5,947 nucleotides of DNA from an uncultured Clostridia bacterium. Its GTDB lineage: Bacteria > Bacillota > Clostridia > Oscillospirales > Acutalibacteraceae. How positions within the stretch are numbered: position 1 is the first letter of the stretch; each line of letters begins with the position of its first letter. Made by a program: the position numbers and the translations under genes. The stretch lies in the NCBI GenBank assembly GCA_937888485.1, contig CALAQQ010000217.1:1-5947 (forward strand), read 5' to 3'. Below the pieces are notes generated by a model. The model did no database searches, was not told the DNA's origin, and saw only the letters and a list, made by a program, of their open reading frames with translations. This document shows, piece by piece, positions 1 through 5,500 of this stretch.

Positions 1-4
1 TCAT
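1..4 (-). CDS. Start codon of a gene lying beyond the left edge
   Basis: On the minus strand an ATG occupies bases 4 to 2, with one further base visible. It is preceded by the purine-rich stretch AAGAAGG (bases 21-15), with a 10-base spacer to the ATG, which fits a clostridial Shine-Dalgarno site. A TGA lies in the same frame two codons upstream (bases 10-8), so the frame cannot extend back into the window and this ATG is the only possible start here. Nothing can be said about the product. The gene would be read from the perfect sigma-A-type promoter at 494-522 through a long structured leader. The call rests only on the ribosome binding site, the frame and the context, and could be wrong if the frame closes just outside the window. 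Confidence 0.42.
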
Positions 5-14
5 TTTTCACCAA

Positions 15-21
15 CCTTCTT
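15..21 (-). promoter_or_regulatory. Ribosome binding site for the left-edge gene
   Basis: On the minus strand, AAGAAGG lies 10 bases upstream of the ATG at 4-2. It is the only strong Shine-Dalgarno-like match in the last 60 bases before the edge. A hairpin (42-49 with 61-69) lies about 20 bases further upstream and leaves the site itself unpaired. Confidence 0.4.
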
Positions 22-41
22 TTTGAATTTTATTTGCAGCC

Positions 42-69
42 GTGGAAATATGGAAAATAAATTTCCCAC
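42..69 (-). promoter_or_regulatory. Hairpin close to the left-edge ribosome binding site
   Basis: Bases 42-49 (GTGGAAAT) pair with 61-69 (ATTTCCCAC) with one bulged C. A second GGAAA at 52-56 could pair with the same TTTCC, giving an alternative fold. No T-run follows on the minus strand, so it is not an intrinsic terminator. Its position about 20 bases upstream of the ribosome binding site would suit an expression platform, but that is inference. Confidence 0.3.
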
Positions 70-137
70 ATTACCACAGCACTGCTGCTATTGAAAAAAC
101 CTTGATATTCCGTTGATTTTATCTGTTTACTAAATTG

Positions 138-323
138 GCAAGCAAGGCAAATGTGAACACAATCTTGCCAATTGCTGCTTGCGAGTTGTTCCGATTTTCA
201 ACCGTCACTAACTTAGCAAGCAGGGCAAGTGTATACACACTTCGCAAATTCTGCTCGCAAAACCGTTCGGGTTTTCAACCATTCACTATCTTTGCAAGCA
301 GGGCAAGTGGGTACCCAAATTTG
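138..323. repeat. 78-base tandem repeat, about 2.5 copies
   Basis: The word GCAAGCA occurs at 138, 216 and 294, exactly 78 bases apart. Copies two and three share the identical 16-mer GCAAGCAGGGCAAGTG (216-231 and 294-309), and copies one and two share TTTTCAACC and TCACTA further along (195-210 and 272-288). The third copy stops after its palindrome near base 317. Each copy carries its own self-complementary centre, although the bases differ: TGTGAACACA (152-161), AAGTGT/ACACTT around 227-242, and TGGGTACCCA (308-317). An outer stem recurs: GCAAGCA at 138-144 with TGCTTGC at 176-182, and 216-223 with 251-258 (7 of 8 pairs). The sequence differs but the pairing is kept, so structure seems to be what is conserved. 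The unit is too long and too divergent for a CRISPR array. Confidence 0.7.
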
Positions 324-336
324 AAAAATCAAATTT
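317..336. repeat. 8-base inverted repeat, AAATTTGA hairpin
   Basis: AAATTTGA (317-324) is followed after a four-base A loop by its exact reverse complement TCAAATTT (329-336). It abuts the truncated third copy of the 78-base repeat and would form a local hairpin in the minus-strand leader. No function is apparent. Confidence 0.45.
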
Positions 337-352
337 TCGCACCACTCTTTTT

Positions 353-419
353 GCCGCTTGTTGGGGATAACCCCAATCCCCAGAATTGAAATATTTTTTG
401 CAAAATTATTTCAAGCGGC
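353..419 (-). promoter_or_regulatory. Multibranch stem with two mutually exclusive GC hairpins
   Basis: GCCGCTTG (353-360) and CAAGCGGC (412-419) are perfect reverse complements closing a 51-base interior. Inside, TTGGGG (361-366) can pair with CCCCAA (371-376), or GGGGAT (363-368) can pair with ATCCCC (376-381). The two share bases, so only one can form. A third element, 386-393 with 407-414 plus 395-398 with 402-405, gives a 12-pair AT-rich hairpin that competes with the closing stem at bases 412-414. Overlapping alternatives of this kind are typical of switching RNA leaders. No known riboswitch consensus was recognised. Confidence 0.4.
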
Positions 420-489
420 GCTATTCGAAGCTTATGTTTTCATAAAAACAAAATTGCTCGTTCCGCCAAAAGAACAATTGTTCGATAGC
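420..489 (-). promoter_or_regulatory. Stem at the predicted 5' end of the leader RNA
   Basis: GCTATTCGAA (420-429) and TTCGATAGC (481-489) pair over nine positions with one bulged T at 425. The outer end of the stem coincides with the predicted transcription start of the promoter at 494-522, and its other end abuts the next stem (412-419) without a gap, which would allow coaxial stacking. Inside are a small hairpin (432-436 with 441-445, TTTT loop) and the 12-base perfect palindrome GAACAATTGTTC (472-483), whose last bases overlap the closing stem. That palindrome could instead be an operator just downstream of the promoter. Confidence 0.38.
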
Positions 490-493
490 CAAA

Positions 494-522
494 ATTATAA
501 TTCTGACCAACTTTTTTGTCAA
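494..522 (-). promoter_or_regulatory. Perfect sigma-A/sigma-70 promoter
   Basis: On the minus strand TTGACA (522-517) is followed by exactly 17 bases (516-500) and TATAAT (499-494): full consensus hexamers at the optimal spacing. The expected start is near 486-489. It points towards the left edge and would drive the structured leader and the gene starting at base 4. A 12-base palindrome (472-483) lies just downstream of the predicted start and could serve as an operator. Confidence 0.72.
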
Positions 523-587
523 GGATAGTGTTGGACACAAGTTGATAGTTAACAGAAAGTTTACAATTAAATCTTTTGCTTTTACAT

Positions 588-621
588 AAAAATTCCCGTT
601 GCTTCAAACAAAACAACGGGA
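588..621 (-). terminator. Probable intrinsic terminator, minus strand
   Basis: TCCCGTTG (594-601) and CAACGGGA (614-621) are exact reverse complements with a 12-base loop. Reading the minus strand, the stem is followed at once by ATTTTT (593-588). An 8-pair GC-containing stem and five T residues fit a rho-independent terminator, although the loop is long and the T tract short. It would stop transcripts arriving from the surface-protein operon or from the promoter at 904-932, insulating the promoter at 494-522. Confidence 0.5.
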
Positions 622-801
622 TAATTATTTGGATAGCTGCAACGCAGCGCAAGGGTAAACTCTTGTTTAAAATCTTTGATTTTTCATCAGCGGAGCTACG
701 CACTCATACACTTCTACAAGATATGTATAGAAGTGCGCCATTCGGGATAATGATAGATACACTCCCGCACAGTTGAGTTGTACGGGGTTAAAATAATAAT
801 T

Positions 802-827
802 AAAAAATGCCTTTGTAAATCTACAAA
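802..827 (-). terminator. Weak terminator-like hairpin after the surface operon
   Basis: TTTGTA (812-817) and TACAAA (822-827) form a 6-pair AT-rich stem with a four-base loop. On the minus strand GGCA and then six T residues (807-802) follow. The stem has only one G-C pair, so it would be a poor terminator alone, but it sits about 110 bases downstream of the stop at 938. Confidence 0.28.
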
Positions 828-903
828 ATAAATTTAGAAAAAACAGTAAGTTTAGTAAAGAATATTATAATTTACCATACATAAAAAAGTAAAACTTCAA
901 AAC

Positions 904-932
904 ATTTTAATATTTCTTTTCTCTGTCGTCAA
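904..932 (-). promoter_or_regulatory. Promoter-like pair just after the surface-gene stop
   Basis: On the minus strand TTGACG (932-927), a 17-base spacer and TAAAAT (909-904) match sigma-A consensus at five of six positions in each hexamer. The -35 begins six bases after the stop codon at 940-938. In such AT-rich DNA a chance -10 is likely, so the call rests on the -35 and the spacing. It would start a transcript near base 897 heading left. Confidence 0.4.
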
Positions 933-937
933 CTAAA

Positions 938-2539
938 TTATGTACTGAATAGAAACAAATCCTTAAACATTTTAATTACCAAGTTGTCAACTCTAAATAA
1001 ATTATTAAAGAAATAGACAATTCTCAACCAAAGATTTGCTTCTGAATGAATCCTCTCTCTGTCAAAAAACATGTTCCCTGTTTCATCAACAATTACATTT
1101 CCTTGTGAATTTACGGCATAAGCCTCTATTATTACATCATCAGTTGTTTTGGATGTTACAACACAATAAGAACCAGAACTTGAAGGTTCCAATGAGACTC
1201 CAGATCCCTCAACTATACGCCACTTTATTTTACCTCCATCTGGTAAATTTGTAGCAGATGCATAAAGAGTGATCGATTCGCCATAATTGACATTTCTGCT
1301 TTCAGGTGTTGTAATTTTCACTTTTACATCACTATATACTTTTCTGAAAACAGCATTGAAAGATAAATTTTCAGCTGGCATATTTTTCGGTACAGTTGGA
1401 GACCAATATAAAAATTTATAGCCATCTTTTCGAGGAACATCAGGTAAAACTATCAGATCACCATATTCATATGTTTCAACAAATTCGACATTGTCAACAT
1501 TCCATGTAACTGTATAATATGGTTGGATCACCCTAATTGGGAATTCAGTTGTATGATCTCGATAATAAACCGTGATTGTTTGAACCCCTTCTGTATCCAA
1601 TAAAGTGGGGGAACACGAAAACTCGCTATCAACAATTTCCGTTGAACCATCATTGTATTTCAATGATAGTGTCAAACCTGATGTATCCAATGATTCTCCA
1701 GCATAATAAAGGGTTTTATCTGGGAACGTGTTAATAGTAATACCTATCAAACTTTTTGAAGGTTCCAAAACCTGAACTATACAGGTTGCGCTACAATTAC
1801 TATCTGTAATAGTTGCAGTAATTGTAGCATTACCGGCACTAATCCCTGTAACAAGTCCGTTTTCATCTACTGATGCAATATCAGGATTATCCGATTCCCA
1901 AACAAGATCATTTCTCAACGAATTGGTTTCGGCCAATGAAACAAACAGTTGTAGTGTGTTTCCTGTTTCAACGCTCGAAGAATTTTCTGAATAAACATTG
2001 AATCCGTCAACAGTTATACTACCATCAACAACCTCAAAATATACATCTTCAAAATTCTCATTACAAACATCCACCTGATTATATGTAAGCGTAAGTGGAT
2101 AATCCGTTAATCCTGATGTATCTTTTATTTCAAAAACCATTGTAAATATTACGCCATTCATTGACACATCAGATGCATTATCCCATGTAGTCACCAACAC
2201 AGAAATGTCATCGATCGAAACATTGCTATAAATATTACCGTATGTTACAGCTTCACCTTTATCAACAGATATTGGCTGAAGAAATTCTTCGTCAAAATCA
2301 ATATAGAACCTGAACGCAGCAATGCCTGGATTATTTTCCATTACAACATCAATGCTGACTGTATCTCCGATTTTTCCCGAAACACTTGAAACAATAATTG
2401 AAGCTGCTGTTGAGGATGCATCAATTGGAACAGCCAGTTCAAACTCCTCGCCGCTCAATTCAGTTGCCTCGGTGCCAATCGAAGCAATTGGCACCAAGAT
2501 AACCATTGATAATAATACACATAAAATCTTTTTTAGCAT
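938..2539 (-). CDS. Secreted cohesin-domain protein with Ig-like modules
   Basis: A 533-residue exported protein. Residues 1-26 are a Sec signal peptide (MLKK, then a hydrophobic core, then small residues) with no lipobox. Residues 46-177 are a cohesin-type beta-sandwich (ENNPGIAAFRFYIDFD, ending DVCNENFEDVYFEVVDGSI). Residues 183-257 resemble Big_2, with the hallmark WESDNPDIASVDENGLVTG. Residues 264-336 resemble Big_3 (LYYAGESLDTSGL). Residues 341-399 resemble an InlB B-repeat/Flg_new module (YTVTWNVDN, KDGYKFLYWSP). Residues 403-477 are another Ig-like segment. The tail 499-533 is hydrophobic and basic (LWLRIVYFFNNLFR, MFKDLFLF). There is no LPXTG, SLH or dockerin. The start is supported by GAGGA seven bases upstream. 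The stop of the preceding gene lies 18 bases upstream, so the two are probably co-transcribed. The cohesin is paralogous to that of the neighbour. Inferred role: a surface or matrix component that may bind dockerin proteins; no ligand is predictable. Confidence 0.85.
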   Translation of the reverse strand: MLKKILCVLLSMVILVPIASIGTEATELSGEEFELAVPIDASSTAASIIVSSVSGKIGDTVSIDVVMENNPGIAAFRFYIDFDEEFLQPISVDKGEAVTYGNIYSNVSIDDISVLVTTWDNASDVSMNGVIFTMVFEIKDTSGLTDYPLTLTYNQVDVCNENFEDVYFEVVDGSITVDGFNVYSENSSSVETGNTLQLFVSLAETNSLRNDLVWESDNPDIASVDENGLVTGISAGNATITATITDSNCSATCIVQVLEPSKSLIGITINTFPDKTLYYAGESLDTSGLTLSLKYNDGSTEIVDSEFSCSPTLLDTEGVQTITVYYRDHTTEFPIRVIQPYYTVTWNVDNVEFVETYEYGDLIVLPDVPRKDGYKFLYWSPTVPKNMPAENLSFNAVFRKVYSDVKVKITTPESRNVNYGESITLYASATNLPDGGKIKWRIVEGSGVSLEPSSSGSYCVVTSKTTDDVIIEAYAVNSQGNVIVDETGNMFFDRERIHSEANLWLRIVYFFNNLFRVDNLVIKMFKDLFLFST

Positions 2540-2545
2540 TGAAAT

Positions 2546-2553
2546 ATCCTCAC
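2546..2553 (-). promoter_or_regulatory. Ribosome binding site of the second surface gene
   Basis: On the minus strand GTGAGGAT lies within the 17-base gap after the upstream stop codon (2560-2558). GAGGA ends seven bases before the ATG at 2539-2537. The site fixes the start of the 533-residue protein and supports translation from a shared message. Confidence 0.65.
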
Positions 2554-2557
2554 TTAA

Positions 2558-5500
2558 TTAAACTTCCTGACCAAGTGTTACCTCATAACCGGTCAAATAC
2601 TGATTAAATAACAATGCATCTCTCATATTAATTGCACCGTCTTTATAAACATCGGCCGCCGCTAATTGAGAATCAGTGAATGAAATTGAATTTGCAAGAT
2701 ATTTTGAAAGCAGAAGCTTATCCTTCATGTTGATAGAACCGTCAGAATTTATGTCACCGTAAACTGTATCAAACACAGTGATTCCGCCTTCAATAACAGA
2801 GAATTCAACATTTTCAAGATCTTCGTTACAAACATCTTCTGCATCATAATAAATAGTCAAAGGGATTTCGCCAACTGGTGCGTTTTCACTGACAGTAAAT
2901 GTAATTTCAAAAAGTTCACCATCTGCCAAAGAATTCTCCGGGTAATCCCAAATTACAATAAGCTTTCCGTCAGCAATCGTAAGGTTGTGCCTCAATGAAC
3001 CATCTGCCAGTGCAGATCCTTGGTTTATTGATACAACGTTGAGCAGACTTGTATCATAATCCATATAGAATCTGAACGCAGCCAAACCGGGGTTGTTTTC
3101 AACGTTGACTTTAACCGTAACATTTTCTCCCGCCTTTGCAGTTTCGGAGGACACAATAAGTTTTTCATTAAGAAAAGCCACAGGTTCAATTACACTTACT
3201 TCAAATGTTGTTGATAACTCATTGTACTTAACAACAACAGTTTGAGTGCCCAACAACTGAGGTCTGTAACCCTCAATAGTATAATCAGTAACATCTGCAC
3301 TTGAACCATCACTATAAATTGCTGTTACAACCATACCACTCAAGTCAAGAACTTCATTCTGATAATACTTGAGTTTTGCCGGAAGCTGAGTTATCATCAA
3401 CTCCTCCAGAACAGGAGGAATAGGCTCAACTGTTACTGCAACCGTTGCCGTCTTTGACATATATGAAACTGTAACGATCTTATCGCCGGTCATACTGAAA
3501 TCATAACTAAGAGAATAATCGCTAATTATTTTCGAAGTGTTATTATCATAATAAGCCGTTACTTCCATACCTGAAATATCAAAGGTTTCTCCAACAATAT
3601 AAGACGTTTTTATAGGCAACTGGGTTATTGCAATTGATTCAAGAAGAACCGTTTTGACTTCAACTGTAAATATCGCTGTTTTATCGTTGAAAGACACTGT
3701 TACGGGTATTGCAGAACCTGTAACGCTAAAATCGTAAGAGACTTCATAATTTGATACAGTTCTTGATGTGCCGTTATCATAATACGCCGTAACAACTAAA
3801 CCGTTCTTATCTAATTCTTCACCAATATAATATACGGTTTTCTCGGGAAGAGAGGTTATTTCAATTCTTTCAAGTCTAACTTCAGAAACAACAACATTGA
3901 ATTTGGCACTAACATCCTGATAGTTAACCGTCACCACATTTTCTCCTGCAGATGAGAAATCGTAATCAAGAGTATAGTCGGCGATTTCTTTTTCAGTTCC
4001 GTTATTGAAATAAGCAACAACAACCATTCCTGTTACATCAATTGCATCATCAATAAAATAATTAAGTTTGTTGGGCAACTGAATTATCTCGATATTTTCA
4101 ACAATTATCGGCAAAATCGTGCAACTGAATGTTACGGATTTTGTTTCGTAGATAACTCTGACAGTTTTCGTTCCTGCCTCATCAAAATCATAGGTTGTTG
4201 TAAATCCCGTAGAAATCGTTTCAGAGGTTCCATTACTGTAATTCAACCGTATAAGAAGACCTGTTGGGTCAAGAATATCACCAACATAATATGTTGTTTT
4301 TTCCGGACGTTGAACAATTGAAATTGAAAGAAGCTTTGCCTCTGTCGAATAACCCGGTATTCTGAGGAAAGGATATCCATCATTAACAGCGGAATCAATT
4401 GCCCAAACCGTATCAAAATCAAATCCACTATATGTTCCACGAAGCTTCATCTGCTCGGTAGTGCAAGGAGTTCCTTTTGCTGTATCCGTACATCCGGTTG
4501 TTTCCGAATTATAAAACGAATTGTTTATGGAACTTCTGCCAGAGGCTTGGCCTAAAACACCGCCCACATAGGATGTTCCTCTCTCACTTACCACATTGCC
4601 AATTGCGTACGAATTGGCTATATTTGCGTATCCAGAAGATGTTGAATATGTTTGATTGCAACCAACAAGACCACCAGCATATGACTTACTTGAAACATTT
4701 GCTGTTGAATAACAATTCAAAATATTGTTAGTTGAGGTATTAGCATAATTCCAACCAACAAGACCACCGGCAATCGAGTTAGATGAAACAGTACCTGTTG
4801 AATAGCACTTTTCAATAACACCGCCTGCATTGTTTGTTCCTGCCAACGCACCTGTATTTGTTCCGCCTTCCAGTTTAACTGAAACGCCGAGGTTTTTAAT
4901 TATACCGGAATTTTTGCCGAACAAACCAACATGTTCATATCCGGTGTTTTCGAGAGTTATTCCGTAAATGCTGTGGCCGTTTCCGTCAAACACACCGGTA
5001 AAGTCTGCCATGCCATTTCCGCCGATGGGAGTCCAATGCTTTGCGGAAACATAAATATCATTTGCAAGTAGATAATAAGAAGCAAACGCAGCTTCGATTT
5101 GTCCGGAAGTAAGAGCCCAGAGTTGCTGTTCATTTTCAATTATGTAAGGTTCTTCCTCATCACCAAAGCCTGAAATTTCAATTTTCTGTTCGATTCCTCT
5201 TAACTTTATAACAGGATAGCCATCGTTTTGTGTTTCCGAAATCGCCCATTGATTATTAAAATTCCAGCCAAAATACAAATCCTGAGTTTTAAGTTCTTCG
5301 GGAGTTGCAGAGAAACCGAGCTGATTACCGACATTACCAGAATTATAGTAGCAATATCTGATTGTTCGGTGGTAACTGTCACTCAAACCGGAATAAACCA
5401 AGCCAGCTCCCGAACCTTCATTTGCAAGACCTGTTGCATAGCAATAGGTTATTGTTGCATAACCGTATTTGTATGATGATGAACCTCTATCCGTATTGTT

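Larger units (their letters stand above)
5..489 (-). ncRNA. Candidate long structured 5' leader RNA
   Basis: This is the stretch between the perfect promoter at 494-522 and the start codon at 4-2, about 480 bases if it starts near 486-489. Inverted repeats are dense and lie end to end. Bases 420-429 pair with 481-489 (nine pairs, one bulge). Bases 353-360 pair perfectly with 412-419, abutting the first stem. Alternative GC hairpins lie at 361-381, an AT-rich hairpin at 386-414, an 8-pair hairpin at 317-324/329-336, then 2.5 copies of a 78-base repeat with internal stems, and a bulged 8-pair hairpin at 42-49/61-69. Plus-frame 135-389 is open only because the repeat unit is a multiple of three, and it has no ribosome binding site. 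I do not recognise a riboswitch, T-box or other named class. It could be a cis-regulatory leader, a stand-alone RNA or a dispersed palindromic element that happens to lie before a gene. Confidence 0.42.
588..897 (-). ncRNA. Candidate intergenic RNA of about 300 bases
   Basis: A promoter-like pair at 904-932 and a terminator-like hairpin at 588-621 bracket this stretch on the minus strand. It contains successive hairpins: 812-817/822-827; 764-771/779-786 (eight pairs if one U-G wobble in the minus-strand RNA is allowed, which would be a C-A mismatch on the other strand); 709-716/728-735 (eight perfect pairs, with 699-704 as an alternative partner of 732-737); 669-674/678-683; 656-660/665-669; 636-640/644-648; and 594-601/614-621. 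The minus-strand frame 703-440 is open but starts with GTG without a ribosome binding site and runs through both the terminator and the next promoter, so it is unlikely to be a gene. No match to tmRNA, RNase P, 6S or SRP RNA was seen. The stretch may simply be the 3' untranslated region of the operon. Confidence 0.27.

Noticed and set aside
138..323. CRISPR array
   Set aside because: The units are 78 bases, divergent, contiguous and only 2.5 in number, with no constant repeat alternating with unique spacers.
135..389. Plus-strand open frame of 84 codons over the 78-base repeats
   Set aside because: It starts with TTG without a ribosome binding site. It stays open because the unit length is a multiple of three, and the variation among copies preserves base pairing rather than residues.
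1..489. Insertion-sequence or IscB-type guide RNA upstream of a transposon gene
   Set aside because: An RNA before an edge ORF brought this to mind, but no terminal inverted repeats, target-site duplication or recognisable conserved core is visible and the protein is outside the window.
656..690. Hammerhead-like CTGATGA followed by two small hairpins (minus strand)
   Set aside because: The essential G of the GAA core after stem II is absent, and no plausible stem I closes the fold, so a self-cleaving ribozyme is not supported.
440..703. Minus-strand open frame of 87 codons
   Set aside because: GTG start without a ribosome binding site. The frame runs through a terminator-like hairpin and a perfect promoter, and shows no recognisable domain.
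576..776. Plus-strand open frame of 66 codons
   Set aside because: No ribosome binding site or domain. It overlaps the chain of hairpins and is antisense to the likely transcription direction.
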